Positions 22,817 to 35,706 of a DNA stretch of 64,000 bases are shown in pieces. The first letter of the stretch is position 1. Every line of letters begins with the position of its first letter. The notes under the pieces are model-generated. The model had not been told where the DNA came from. It did no database searches and saw only the letters and a program-made list of their open reading frames with translations. The position numbers and the translations under genes were made by a program. Origin of the DNA: Balaenoptera acutorostrata (Eukaryota; Chordata; Mammalia; Artiodactyla; Balaenopteridae); NCBI RefSeq assembly GCF_949987535.1, contig NC_080068.1, positions 79,447,254 to 79,511,253 on the forward strand, read 5' to 3'.

Positions 22817-25800
22817 GTAAGTTTTTAAGGAAATTAGAGGGAAAAGGAGAATGGAATATAGACACAAAGTTAAGTAAGGACTATCACATTAACTGCATTG
22901 AAAGTCAAATAGTTGAAGAATTTTATTGATGAAATAGCAACGCTGGAAAGAATGTTAGCCCTTTATCTGTTTATTTTTCTTTCAAAATGTGCTTTTTGTG
23001 GAGCCCAGCTGTACTCAGAGGTGGAGGAGATGTCTATGGGTTGTGATCTGAGGGGTATTAGAAAGACCCTCTGCCCCAGAATAACTTCTGGGAATGCCTA
23101 TTAGCTGTGCTTGAGGTAACACTATCACACTTGTGTATTAAAGGATGATATTTCTTTTTAAATTTAAATATACATATACATTGTGATGTGCTATTAAATT
23201 TTGAATTGATTTAACATGTCCTCTCTTAGAGCTGAGAAACGGACCTGAATTAAAGGGATTTTTGATGTATTGCTGTGAAGATAGGTGGGGTACAGATTAA
23301 GCATTTTGAGTCACTGGATGACTCTGAGGGAAAGGTAGGAGTCTGAAATATAAAACTTACATATATCTTAATTCTGCTTAAGGTTGATTAACACTCTAGT
23401 CACCCTATTCTGAATTAACACAATTGATCCTCACTACTAAGCAGGGTACCCTCACTTGACCCATAAACTCTACTCTTGAAGAGCATTTTATGATATAACC
23501 ATTTAATGAGTGCCTGCTGTATGCCAATCAGTGTGCCAGGCACTGGAGACACAGAGATAGATGGATGTAAAACAATGGAGTCAGTGCAATCAGTGGGACA
23601 GGTGCTATGGCAGAGTAACTTGTTGTGTTTTCTGAGGTTCCAGACATAAGGAAGCCTTTCAGATTGCCTTAGAATGCTTTTCTAAAGCTTTAATTCTATT
23701 AGAGGTAATTATTTTAAAATGTTATATTGATTTTAAAGCAAACACAAATATATAATATGCATGCATTTTTAAAGTGAAATATAAGACTTCAAATAAATTT
23801 ATCCTGTGAGTTAGTTTGCTCAAGGCCCTACAGTCTCTGCAGTTAGAGGGGTATTTCAAGGTGTGCGTATGTGTAGGGGGTATGGGAGAGGATCTGAGAA
23901 GCTGAACAGGGGGGTTAATTCCCTCTGGCTCAGGAATGAGGTTGGAGGTTCTGAAAAGACCACATAGAGAAGGAGACTATGATGAAATCTGAAAGATAAA
24001 GAGGTTTAGATTATATATATTCAAAACTTATACTTGTTTCAGTGTCCATTTATGTATCTATCTAATTGCTTTTTATATCTTCTAAAACATGAAGGAAAAA
24101 TAAGCATTACCATATTCATTATTTTGAGAATTAATTTTTGTTTTAATGGAAAAAATCATAAATTCCAGTCAAAGTGAAGTAGTAATTGACAGCTTTTATG
24201 GGTCCATAAATCAGAAAGATAACAGAGGTGTACAAATATGTAGTCTTTTTTAAATTAATTTTTATTGGAGTATAGTTGCTTTATAATGTTGTGTTAGTTT
24301 CTGCTGTACAGCAAAGTGAAGCAGCTATACATGTACACATATCCCCTCTTTTTTGGATTTCCTTCCCATTTAAGTCACCACAGAGCACTGACTAGAGTTC
24401 CCTGTGCTATACGGTAGGTTCTCATTAGCTATCTATTTTAGACATAGTAGTGCAAATATATAGTCTTGTATTTGGGAAAAAGTATACCTACTTTGCCATG
24501 TGTAGAAGATTAAAAATTTATTCATATTTTACTCTGCTGTGCAAAGACTAATTTGATCTCCCTTAAAAGTCCTATCTACTGGAGGGTGGTGGTGGTGGGG
24601 AACTAAATTTAGACCAGTCTGGTAAATTTACTCAGAAAAAATAATTTAATCCACCTCTTTAGATTTTTTCCAGATTTCTGTCCATTTCCCCTTGTTCCTC
24701 TCCAAGACGGCTACAGGGACGAGGAGTAGGGGGACAGCATAGGATGTAGGGAGATACACTCATCTGTGTTCTCATTGGTGCTTTGGTGGGTGTTCTGGCT
24801 GGCTTGGCCCCAACTGTGTACATTCTGCTATTGTAATATAAAGTTGGTGAATGCATGGTTCTTTTTTCATAGCTTGATCAGTGCCCATGATACCTTGGTA
24901 TTGGGCCCACCTTGACTCTTGCTGGCACTGTACATCTTCTATGCCAGTTAACTGCATGCTTTTATTTTGCTGAGTGAGGTATGCAAGTCTAAATAGTATG
25001 GAATGATGTTAGGAAGGCTGAGTGCTGCCATTCCAGTCAACCTCTATCTTCTCCATTCAGTGTCTTCTCTAAATAAATGTTCACTGCCTATTTAATGTAC
25101 ATCTGCTTATGGAGTGGGGGACCTGTAAAAGGGGTACCCAGATCATGAGTCCCAAAAGAGCAGTCATCTAAAGGTATTAACAAGTTATATATCCTGCTAA
25201 GTTGAATAAGTACTAGCTGTGCTTTGCATACAAGGAAGAGAGTACATAGGATGGCTTAGAAAGTCAGTAGACAATTGTGTTTTGGACATAATGAAGTCAC
25301 CCTCCTTTAAGTCACTGATTCCTGCTTTAAGTCTGCTGGCCAGTGTGTGTTTATGGGACGAAAGAATATCGTGCCAAGCTATTGCTGATGGTGACTCTCC
25401 TTCCATGTTGCCTCACTGTCATTTGAATGAGCGATTTTTTACCTGTATCCTTATTAAATTTAGGCGAGAGTAACTGTATGTTTAACTAATGCATGCACTT
25501 GATCTGATCATTGCCATGCGAGCCCCTGTGGAAAGAAGGTCTGATTAATCATCTACCCTGGTCTCTTATATGCCTCAATCCAACCTCTTTCTTTGCCTTT
25601 CCCTTTCTTCCTCATCCTCATCTTACACACTGCATCTTTGTTGATTTGAGGATACATTTTTTGGCTGCTTGGTCCAGGTCCAAATTGTTAATCACAAATG
25701 GCTCTGATTCTGGCACTCTGCTTGTTGTGGTCTTAACCTAGTGATAGCAGTGATAGCAAAACTAACATCAGTATAACTGGAAAGTGAAATTAATCCTAGA

Positions 25801-26023
25801 ATTTTGAAACTAAATGGATCCCTGGAAACCACTTGGTCATGTTTCTTCATTTAATATGTTAGGAAAGAACTCAGGAAAGCAAGTGACCTTGTAACAGTGA
25901 TGGTTATATATTCAACTTTTCAGTTATGGGCAGAATATATAGTAGAAGCCAGCTACATCACCATATTGCCTCTTATCTGCTGCATCATTTTACCGTATTT
26001 TTATAGTACATTTTTCTTTGCAG
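22817..26023 (+). other. TMEM156: TMEM156 intron 3
   Basis: The intron begins gtaagt and ends tttctttgcag. It contains an L2-like fragment (about 23490-23620, motif gtgccaggcactggagacac) and a truncated antisense L1 tail (24248-24450). The remainder (22817-23490, 23620-24230, 24470-26023) shows no repeat or gene I recognise. Short open frames (for example 25511-25741) lack splice and homology support. Confidence 0.8.
24248..24450 (-). mobile_element. 5'-truncated L1 tail, antisense, in TMEM156 intron 3
   Basis: Reversed L1 3'UTR text (tttattggagtatagttgct, gttagtttctgctgtacagc, gagttccctgtgctatacgg). The target-site duplication is tacaaatatgtagtctt at 24231-24247 versus tgcaaatatatagtctt at 24451-24467, with 15 of 17 positions the same. 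It is about 200 bp long. Confidence 0.9.
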
Positions 26024-26143
26024 ATTTTATTTGTTCCATGAAGATCACTTGGTATGTTCTGGTTCTATTAGTTTTTATATTTTTGCTCCTCTTCATTATC
26101 TACAAAATACTTGAAGCCCACAGGAGAGTGCAGAAGTGGCAGG
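26024..26143 (+). CDS. TMEM156: TMEM156 exon 4, transmembrane segment
   Basis: The acceptor tttctttgcag ends at 26023 and the donor G|gtaagt is at 26143-26144. This 120-nt exon of 40 codons encodes NFICSMKITW, then a hydrophobic stretch of about 22 residues (YVLVLLVFIFLLLFIIY), then the basic stop-transfer sequence KILEAHRRVQKWQ. It supplies the only transmembrane helix seen in the exons present and the start of the cytoplasmic tail. The phase is 1-1, so removal of this exon would not shift the frame. An upstream AG-rich region carries no competing in-frame acceptor. Confidence 0.94.
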
Positions 26144-26704
26144 GTAAGTATTGAAAAATAAATCCATCTTTTGGGAGAATTCATCTAGTATCAAGGTACT
26201 CCTAATCTTATCTGTAGGTTCAATTTCTTTTTCTAGTTCAATTTACCACTAACTGAGCACCTACTGTGTGTAAGTGGTGATTCCAGGTAACCCAAGGAAC
26301 ATAAGCATAAGTAAGACATAGGGCCAGCTCTCCAGGATTTTCATGTGTCTTTCTCCAGCCCAGACAAGTGAGTAGAAGGGGAAGAAAGGCTGCGTGAACT
26401 GGAAGGAGTTGGTGCACTGCAGGTTGAGCAGAGCTTGGTGGAAGTGAGGGCAGAAGATGGGTAGAAGAATAGGGAGTGGTGATAAAGAATTTCGGAGTTG
26501 GAGGTCTTGAGCTCTAGGCTCTAGGTGATGAGCAGGAGTCAATCTTTAATAAGTGTGGGGGGGACAGTAGATTTTTGACTGTGAAGCACTAAAATGTGTA
26601 GTTGGAAATCAGGAAGTAGGGATGATATTAAAAAAGAATTAACTAGTATAACACGGGCATCCACCTATCAGAATGGACATTGACTGTCAACTACTATCAT
26701 GGTC

Positions 26705-26948
26705 TTCTGGTGTGCACCCATGTATATACTGGCCCTACTGGTGTGTGAGCATGTATACATGACCCTTCTGGTGTGCACCCGTGTATATACTGGCCCTACT
26801 GGTGTGTGAGCATGTATACATGACCCTTCTGGTGTGCACCCATGTATATACTGGCCCTACTGGTGTGTGAGCATGTATACATGACCCTTCTGGTGTACAC
26901 CCATGCACATACTGGCTCCACGGGCATGCACCCATGCAGATACTGGCT
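26705..26948. repeat. 61-bp minisatellite, four units, built of two ~30-bp halves
   Basis: Units start at 26705, 26766, 26827 and 26888, exactly 61 bp apart. The first three are nearly identical; the fourth is diverged. Each unit splits into two related halves: ttctggtgtgcacccatgta ... (31 bp) and tactggtgtgtgagcatgta ... (30 bp). The current period therefore arose by amplifying a diverged dimer. The text is rich in alternating purine-pyrimidine steps. It lies 560 bp downstream of exon 4. Confidence 0.95.
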
Positions 26949-27009
26949 GAATATCAGACCTGATGGACAGTTTATAATATGAGTAGTTGGTCTCTTAAAG
27001 ACAGGATAA

Positions 27010-27260
27010 ACTGTGTCATTACAAGACTAGGCTTTGGAGTCAGGTGGACTTAGGTTAGAACCCTAGTGCTACCACTTACTAGTTATGTGACTTTGTGCAA
27101 GTTACTTGCCATATTTGAGTGTCCCTTTCCTCCTCTGTAAAACAAGAATAATCACCATTCCCACAAGGGCTGAGGTAAGGATTGAACTAAAGAGATTGCA
27201 TAAGAAGTGTAACACAGTGCCCAGTGCCTAGTAGTTCTCAATAAAGGATAGTAGCATTGT
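27010..27260 (+). repeat. MIR SINE, sense
   Basis: The core text ctttggagtcaggtggactt, tgtgactttgtgcaagttac and cctctgtaaaacaagaataa, ending in agtgcctagtagttctcaat, is a near-complete mammalian-wide MIR. Confidence 0.9.
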
Positions 27261-27529
27261 GCTGGTGTAGCATTTCCCAAGGCTCTTGTGTTCTTTGCCA
27301 GGCAAGGCTGTGTTAGTCCTTTCAGTAGGCAGAAAGAGTGGTTGCCTGTAGAGTTGAGTGAAAGTTTCGTTAATTTTTTGGCTAAGTGTTCGTTGGAGAT
27401 ATTTCTGAGAGCAGTTTCATATCAAGTCTTGTCATTGGTACCTTAGTATATAAGGCCCTAAATGCATTGGTTAATAACATCATCAGCATTGTATATTTGT
27501 AGAATAAACATTTTCAGAACATTTTCATG

Positions 27530-27690
27530 AGATTTTTACTAGATTCTCGAAGTTTATAAACAGGGTATGTGCTATTCCTTTCATTTTTTATAGATGAAAA
27601 AACCCCTGAGCCTCAGAGAGATTAAGTGTTTTGTCCAAAGTAATACAGCTAATAAAATGACAGAATTAAGACCCAGGGTCTTTCTAGTTT
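27530..27690 (-). repeat. MIR-like fragment, antisense
   Basis: Text atttttatagatgaaaaaac, gcctcagagagattaagtg and gtaatacagctaataaa is the reversed MIR core. It is decayed and its borders are approximate. Confidence 0.7.
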
Positions 27691-28279
27691 TGAAAATTAT
27701 ATTATTTTAAATAAATGTGTGTCATTTGCAATTAGTGCATAGTTTTGAGTTTCTTGATCTGTTTTTCTATAAATGATTACATATTAGGAAAGAGAGATAG
27801 AAGCCAGATAGAAAAAAATGCCTAGAAAGAGATCAATAGTGGGGAGTGACATTAAGTTTTTATGAACATCTACCTAAATGACAGGCTTACTGGCTTTCAA
27901 AAGCTTGCCTTGCAAATCCAAGCATATGAAGTAGTGAAAAATACCATGCCATTTATGACATTAAACATTATTAAATATTAAATATACATCAAATATTCTG
28001 TATATCATATTTATTGTATGTAATAATGTAAATAATATTCTGCATTTAAGAAGAGATGCATAATGGCATTTATGGCAGTGGAGAAGCCACTGGTTTTAGA
28101 AAGTACCTATTTGTTAATGGAAAATAACTTAATAAGAAAAGGCTCTTAATGTCTTGTTACTCAAGGCTCTGCTGTGAATGGCCCATTTTCCTTGGTAATC
28201 CTTGGAACCAACATGGGGAATATATATTAAGAATGTGCTTGCTTATCATCTAAATATTTAACTTCTTTTCTTGGAATAG

Positions 28280-28363
28280 GTCATAAATACAAACCTACAT
28301 CTGTCCTCTTAAGAGGAAGTGATTCTGAGAAACTGCGAACGTTGAACATGCAGGTTATTTCAG
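28280..28363 (+). CDS. TMEM156: TMEM156 exon 5, cytoplasmic tail
   Basis: The acceptor cttggaatag ends at 28279 and the donor CAG|gtgagt is at 28363-28364. The 84-nt exon (28 codons, phase 1-1) encodes GHKYKPTSVLLRGSDSEKLR then TLNMQVIS. It is a short basic/serine-rich cytoplasmic segment matching the human TMEM156 tail as remembered (TSVLLRGSDSEKLR). No catalytic or sorting motif is obvious. The next exon, 19 kb downstream, continues the frame. Confidence 0.93.
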
Positions 28364-30590
28364 GTGAGTTCTGCGACATGCAGAGTACCACTTATGAAAT
28401 TCCAACACTTCACCACTCACTATTGAGTAAACATAAGATCGAGTGATCTGAGCTCATTTAAATTAGTCTTGTAGCTGGAAGAAAGGAGCTGTGAGCAAAT
28501 GAAATCTAGTTTAATATGTCTTATTATCAGGGGACAGTTATGATCAAAACTACCTCCTTAAATAATGGAAAGTTGGTTTAATTGGCAAGAAGAAATTCAT
28601 GTGAGTAGGCAGAGGAGAGAAAGCAATAAGGAATAAGCCTCAGGTTTATTTTTAAATGAGGCAAGATACCATTATTCCTCAGAATTGCAAGAAGTAATTG
28701 CAGAGTGGGCATGGCTTTTGCTGGATCCTTCGCTTAGCAGAGGGTGTCATTGTACAAAGAGAACGTCTAATAGCCCCAATTAAAAAGTCCCCTGTCCTCT
28801 CCTGAAAACTAGAAATGGAATAAGGGAATCCTAATTAGAGCAGCTAAGGGGGCTGTGAGCACAGATGCTGTGGTTCGATCTCGTTCTTCTAATTGTGAAA
28901 CCTTCTGAATTCAAGTTGTCAAACCGCATTAAAAAGAAAGAGAGAGAGAATGCAACGTGGGCAAAGGCCTCTTTTTCATCAGGGAGAAATAACGTCCTTG
29001 ACTCTTTGAAAACCACAGAATTATGACTAATGTTACCACAGCTCCTTGCACACAGCCAGGGAGTGGGTGCCTTCGTACTCTGTGAGAAGTTAGATAAGGA
29101 GCTTCAAGTCTGGTGTGTAAACGGTTTTCAAAAATGGAAGGAAACCGAACAAACCCCGAGCGCTCACCATAGCTGCATCTGTAACCACATGGAGATTTGC
29201 ACAGCATTTCACTGGGAACTGTGCTGAGACTTTCCTTAGTTATTTAAACTAGGAGGTACTCACACCCTTAGCGTGAGGAAAAATTGGGTTGGGTGCACCT
29301 AAAGAGCTCAATTAAAAAAAATTTAGACTTTCTACTCTCATAATTAGCAGTAAAATGATTAACCTATGGCTAATAATAAGCATTAGCTAAGTAGTCATTT
29401 GACACCAGCTAAATGTGAAGAATGTTGATGAAAATTTTGTGGGGTCAGTGACAATCTTGTTTGATGAATGACATAAATATCATAGGGCGGTTTCAAATGG
29501 CAAAATTAACTTTTATGGGGAGAAAATTGCATTTCCTCTGTTCTCCCCTCTTATCAGTACCCTGACGTTCATGTACCAGGTGTGTTTCAACCTGGTGCTG
29601 CTGGGCTTTTGGTTGCCTTAGGAATTCTGGTACTTTCTCTTTTTAAGTCATAATTTTGAGCATCACAGCCTCGTCTGAGAAAAGGTCAGCAGTTCCCGTC
29701 AACCAATATAATCGGGGGAATCGCAAATTTAAAGTACTATCTAACCACAAGACTAACCTCACAGGTTCTTTTTATGAGCCTGTGATTTTCATTCACCAGA
29801 GAAATCTGTCTCGGCCATCCTTTCCCTTTAATGGCTCTCACAAAAAATCCTCTGGCTTTATTACCAGGCACATAATATTAATGTTTAGAGCGGGCCAAGG
29901 GATGACAGCCTTTTTTAAAACCAAGAGGCCTTTTGAAGCTTAGCATCTTAAAGAGGGGTAGAAGCAGATGCTTTCTTGTTATATATATTCCTTTAACCTA
30001 CATGCAATTTTCCCCTCCCATTCTAAGTTGCTCTTTCTGAGAGCAAAATGGGAAGGAAATAATGTCTTCCCCGAGTGCTGTTTTTAAGGCCTCTCTTTGT
30101 AATGATGGATTATAGGCAGCAGTGAGAATCTAAGGGAAAAAAAATGTGCCAGCGTGGTTCTCGGGAGAAGCAGTAACACGAGCGAAAAAAAAATGCAATT
30201 CAAAGAGAGCAGTGACTATAGTCACATTCAGCCGAGCAGCTTGCTGTCAGCTCTGGCTGTACATTCCAGAATGTCTCTCTAGTTGTTCATGTATTGCAAA
30301 GTAAGTACTGTGACACACATACACACAGAGCTATAGATAACTCACACCCTCAAAAAGATAAGAGAGAAATAAGGAGAGATTACCAACACCCTGGCACTGC
30401 ACGGGGCTTGGCATGTACTGGGGCAGGTTAAACACCGATAGAGTAAATAAGCCTCATCGCTGTAGAAAGAGATATCATACAGAATCAAATTCCAAGCTTT
30501 TATGTGTCTCCGATATTTTCTTCCTTGCTTGGGGAAGTGTGATACCTTCTGTTGCCTGCCTTGGTATTAATCTATTTTACATTTTATTCA
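28364..30590 (+). other. TMEM156: Repeat-poor start of TMEM156 intron 5
   Basis: About 2.2 kb in which I recognise no transposable element, unlike almost everywhere else in the window. It contains scattered CpGs and balanced composition (28850-30300). Open frames such as 29656-29943 (95 codons) have no recognisable family features and no splice context. A conserved regulatory element is possible but not shown by the sequence alone. Confidence 0.5.
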
Positions 30591-33500
30591 CTCGACTATT
30601 CTCTTCACACATGTGATAACTCTGTCTTATTCATCTTTGGATCCCTGTCCCTAGCATAATATCTGGCATGTAGTTCATGCACAATAAAAGCTTATTAAAT
30701 CGCACAAACCCTAAGGGGAAATGAGTATTGAGTAAAAAGAGAAGATGAACGAGAAATGAATCTTGGGGGTTGGGAAATGTGAAAACAAATGTAGAGACAA
30801 AGAGTGTTCAGAGGGAACATAATTCCATTTCATTGAAGAACATAAAATGCACTTTGTAGAATTGCTAAGGATATCAAAGAATAATAAAAAAAATCTTGAA
30901 GAAGAGATTTTGAGAACGATGCAAAAGTAACTTTGAAATGCATCCCTAGAAACGGTGCTTAATGAGTTGACCACATTGGGAGACCAAGGCCAGGGGCAGG
31001 AGCAGTGTACTAGGACTCGAATTACTGGATGCAGACAATAGAAACCAACTTGGCTGACTTGGCAGAAAGGAAATTTATTGGAAAACCAGTAGGTAACCCA
31101 TGGAAGCAACAGGAACATTAGGCAAGCTGAGCTTATGCAGGACTCAAGAGAGGCCAAGCAGTCAAAAATACAGCCCCATCGGAATGGTCTGGTGAGAATG
31201 CGTCTGCTGGTGTCACCACCACTGGATGCTCCCTCTGGGCTGCTAGAGCTTCCCTTTGACCACCTGGCAACTTTGCATCACTGCCCAGGATTGCAAGCCC
31301 TAAGGAGGGGTAGCTGGTTGACTGAATGCAGGCCACAGATTGGTACTCTGGGTACCAGGAGGCAGGGAGAGGAGATACTTGCCCCTCTGGCTTCCTGCAT
31401 ACTTGAGAGTACCCCTGAGATGTCCACATGCTGGTCAGCCAGCAAATAAATACCTACAAGCACGACACCAGGTTCCTAGGATTCGAGCCTCCACTGCATG
31501 GGTCAGCCAAGGGAGTCCTGTCATCTCTCTACTTTGTCCATCAAAAATGGTGAGATCTTTAAAACTTGAAGTTCTTCACCTTCAAATATTCAACCAAAAT
31601 CTGTTGAACACTGACTATGGGCCAGAATTTGTGCTAAGCATGGCCGATGCAGCGGCTGTACCACAGCGCAGTCCCCGCCTCCACGGAGCTGACACCACCC
31701 TTCAGGAGATTCAATTCCTAGTTCCTTAGGAGAAGGGAAGCTAATTAAGCTATACAAACTCATTCAGCACCTTCCACGTGCACAGTACTTCCACACACAT
31801 CATTTGATTTCATTTCATAAGAACCTCACTTTTTTTCCTGGTGAGAAAACTGAAGCTAAGGGAGTTTAAAGTGACTGACCCACTGCCAGATCCCAGCAGG
31901 GTTAGGGTTCAAACTCAGTTCTGTCCAATGGCTGCACTTTCCAGTGCATCACTTAATGGCAAGATGAACTGGGGAGTTTACTCCTGCTGGTTCAAACCAC
32001 AGATCAAAACTTTTCTCGCTCTTTTACATTTAGCGCTGGGAACTGAGATGAGACATTTTCTCTGTAAGGTATCAGAAGCTTGTGTGAGACAATGTGAGGC
32101 ATCCTCAAAGTAACATTTCAGCATTGGCACTTAATGTGGGTGGGCTCTTAAAGCAAAGAAAACGGAAATTCATTGTGAAGGAGAATTGCTAAATGCCAAA
32201 AGGAAGTGGATGACCCAGTAATATATATTACCCCGAAATAAAACTAGTGGCAATGTAAAATTATAATTTGCAACGTGTTTAAGGCCAACATAATAAAGAC
32301 TAAGCAGGTTTCAATTTTCTGCCCAAGAGAAGATAAATTACTGGTGCCAGATGTCTAGCAACCAAGCAAGATAACATGAAAATTTAATTTTTACTTGCTT
32401 AACTATAATATTTAAGACTCAAAATACAGATTGGGGTTCATAAAACAGTAAAGGTTATAGCCATCTGCTTGGTTACAGAATAGATCAAGATTCAGAGGGT
32501 GACTCTACATGCAGGAGGAAATTCATAAAGTGTGAAGAATCTATAGGCAAAATAGGATGATTTATTCTATTCATTCATTGAATGACTTTATGTGACAGCC
32601 ATTTGTGCCAGGTCTGAAAAAACTGATGATAAAATATATGCAGATAAACATCTTCTCCATCTTCGCACAGACTCCCCCTGCCTGAACCATCTGGCCTCCC
32701 TTGCCACCTCCCTTGCAATCCTCCCCTTTTCCCACCCTGCCTTTATCTAGTTAAGTCCAACCCTGTCCTTCTGATTTTGGCTTAACTAACACTTCCTCAG
32801 GGAAGTTGTCTCAGAGCTGGTGGACCAGGTAAATTACACCCTCGTAACATCACACATCTCTCTTTGTGGCAATTATCACTGTTGCTTTTTTACATTTCTG
32901 TTATTATTTGATTGATGTCTCTCCTATGAGCCAGTTAGTTCCTTGAGATCCGGGACACTATCTGATAATACTTATCACTGCATCCCCAGCTCATGGCACA
33001 GAACATGTAAGAGTTCAGAATAGGTACCCAATAAATATTTGTTAAATAAATACAACTCTACACTGTCTATGTTGAAAGAATGACTGCCGCTGTCTTACAA
33101 AGACCTTTCAAATACTTCCCCCCCAAATTATAACTTTTGATAATGCCTACCCAAAATAACAAGAGGAGAATGGTTAAACACTTCATCAGTTTTATTCCTT
33201 GGAGTATTAAGGATACCTGCAGTGTGAATGAATTGGAAACTGAGTCAATGGCTCAGAGTATTGGCAGCTGTCTGTTCAAGGAGGGTTTTTTTCCCTCTTT
33301 AATTGCTATTTCTAGATAATTCTGCAGTCATTTATTTTTCCATCCTCATTTGATTTTCACACTGGCCAGATTTGGAATAGCTGAGTAGTTTTAGGATCAC
33401 CGTTAAAAATAACAGATGGATCTTTGAACATAGTAGGGAGTTGGCTCTTGAATAATGGAAATCTATTTTAAGCCACCATAATTGGTTCTATTAACCCTAA

Positions 33501-35444
33501 AAGGCTACTAGCTATCTTGGGCTTGCACAAAAGTGCCTGTGTTTTTATGTGATGGAAAGGTCAGAATGATGCATAGCAATATTGAAATTCTGCATTCCTA
33601 TGACAGTAAGAAGAAATAAGACTGAAAAGTTTTTTTGAAGCCAGATTAGAGAACTGAATAAGAATCACCAAACCATCTGAAAATGTCCACATCTGTCTTG
33701 ACCGAAGCAATCTGTGACGATTAAATTGAATTCCTTCCTTTTTGGAGAGGCTCTTATGAGGAAACCACGTACTTTGTGGGTAACAGTTTAGACATTTATT
33801 GCCATTGTCTCCACAAAGAGTCATGGCTGAATCTCCCAAAGTACGAAGGAGAGAAGGAAGCGCCCAAGGTCATCGCTTCCGAGTTTAGCTATCCATAGCC
33901 CTTCCCTGCTGAGTTCACACACAGGTCCTACTAAATTCTGAGCAGGGCCCTCCAGTGGGCTTAAAAAGATGCCAGTAAAAATACTTTGTTTTGCACTTAG
34001 TAGTGCTTTCTCACAGGGCACTCTTATTTTCCTTATCTCCAAATTCCTGGGTGGCACCCCAGAGTTGACTTTTTGTTCTGCTTGAACCCACACCATGTTA
34101 TTAAGAAACATGAGGCACAAAGAAGTTAAATAACATTCTTTCAGTCATTCAACATGTATTTATTGAGTACCTATTATGTGTCATGCTCCAAGGTGGGTTC
34201 TGGGGAGTAAAACCATGCATAAAAATACAATCTCTGTACATAAGGAGGCAGACAAATAAGGATAAATTAATGCAAAATTGGATAAATTCACTATTGGGAA
34301 AGTAGAGGTCACAGAGGGTCATAGATAGTATGGATACCTAAATCTCTTTTGTTTTTTGGCTTTCCAATTTAATAACCAAGTAAAATTTAGCTGAACAAGT
34401 ATTTTTATAGATAACGAATATCAAACATTGATGGCGCAAATTCCCTTAGCAGCCAAGACAGCCTGACTAGGATGGGGAAGGTTTAGATGTGTCTTCAGTG
34501 TGGGAGATGTACCTTGTCTTTGACATGAAAATCATCAGGAACAAAGTGAAGAAAATACCTCGTAAGTTTCCATTACTAAGTGGGAATCAAGAATTACTTT
34601 GGAAAGATGAATTGAGGTTAGATACCAGATGACATAGATATAAAGCATTTTGAAAAGTGATAACATTTTTTAAAAAGGAGAGAAAGAAATATCAGAGGTC
34701 AACTTGGACATTTTCATGGATGGAATGATAGGGGCTTTATTCAAGAACCTAAGGCATGGAGTTTTATTTTTAATCAAAGTTTCTACTGTTGGAAATCCAT
34801 TTTGTTCACTAGACTCAACCAGGTCAAAACTCAGACCGGGGTTCTTTTAAATTTTTTAGGCTCTGCTAAGGTTCTTGGAAAAAGTCAAAGAAATATTTGG
34901 TTTAGAGATTTGACAAATTCATGAAAAGACTTCTGTGAGGTTTTAAAATACTTCTGACTACTTCTGCTGACTTAACTAGTGTTGCTGAATTAATATAATT
35001 TGAAAGAAACCCTATTTCTCAGTGTAAAACTAGAAAAAAAATTCCACCTGTTTTAGCTATTCTAAAGAAGGTATAAAAATGACAAGATATCCTACCTTTT
35101 TGCTTTTTTATCAATTTTTCAGAAGTTTTCCTATTAGCATGTAACTTACATGACTTTGGATACTAGGAGAAATAGAAGATAATGTACCACTAGAGAGCTA
35201 CTTCGGACTAGCTGTCATTTTGACAGATAATGGCTTTCTGAATTATGGTTATACCGTACTATAAAACATCAGCAAACCTTATGAATAAGCAAATGATGAG
35301 CAGTTTGGCTTTCCAACCAAAAGAGCTCTGTTAATTTTCTTTGATAATTATTTGGTTTTATGAATAGGCTCTTTTGAGATTTTAACCTTTAAAAAGAATT
35401 ATCTCCAAATCTCGAATTCTGGAAGGTTAAAAGATGTTTTGTCA
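30591..35444 (+). other. TMEM156: Intron 5 middle: decayed repeats and unique DNA
   Basis: This part holds a MIR/L2-like 3' end around 30590-30700 (ctgtccctagcataatatct) and a moderately GC-rich stretch at 31000-31730. The latter looks like an old reverse-oriented interspersed repeat (gaaaggaaatttattggaaa) that I cannot name. An L2 sense fragment occupies about 32640-33060 (cacttcctcagggaagttgt ... caataaatatttgttaaata), and an L2-like fragment lies at about 34135-34280. Open frames at 31135-31449 and 31340-31729 carry no known domain and are not supported as exons. Confidence 0.55.
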
Positions 35445-35706
35445 GGGAGGAAGTGTTGTGGGAAGGGATAGTTAGGGAGTTTGGGATTGACACGTACACA
35501 CTGCTATATTTAAAATAGATAACCAACAAGGACCTACTGTATAGTACAGGGAATTCTGCTCAATATTTGGTAACAACCTAAATGGGAAAAGAATTTGAAA
35601 AAGAATAGATACATGTATATGTATAACAGAATCACTTTGCTGTACACCCCAAACTAACACAACATTGTTAATCAACTATACTCCAATATAAGATAAAAAG
35701 TTAAAA
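35445..35706 (+). mobile_element. 5'-truncated L1 tail, sense, in intron 5
   Basis: L1 3'UTR text (gggagtttgggattgacacg, aacaaggacctactgtatag, cactttgctgtacaccccaa) ends in an A tail. The target-site duplication is aaaagatgttttgtca at 35429-35444 versus aaaagatgctttgtca at 35707-35722, with one mismatch. It is about 260 bp long. Confidence 0.93.

Larger units (their letters stand above)
26144..28279 (+). other. TMEM156: TMEM156 intron 4
   Basis: The intron begins gtaagt and ends cttggaatag. It holds an L2-like fragment (about 26238-26310), the 61-bp minisatellite (26705-26948), a MIR in sense (27010-27260) and a MIR-like fragment in reverse (27530-27690). Nothing else is recognised. Confidence 0.8.

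Noticed and set aside
22817..22929. Extension of TMEM156 exon 3 past its donor
   Set aside because: The frame stays open for a further 38 codons, but a consensus gtaagt at 22817 and the phase of exon 4 fit splicing. The human protein pattern resumes in exon 4.
26705..26948. CRISPR-like array
   Set aside because: The units are directly abutting with no unique spacers, and the context is a mammalian intron. It is a minisatellite.
31135..31729. Overlapping open frames in intron 5 suggesting a nested gene
   Set aside because: The frames overlap on both strands without domain features. The segment looks like a decayed reverse-oriented repeat.
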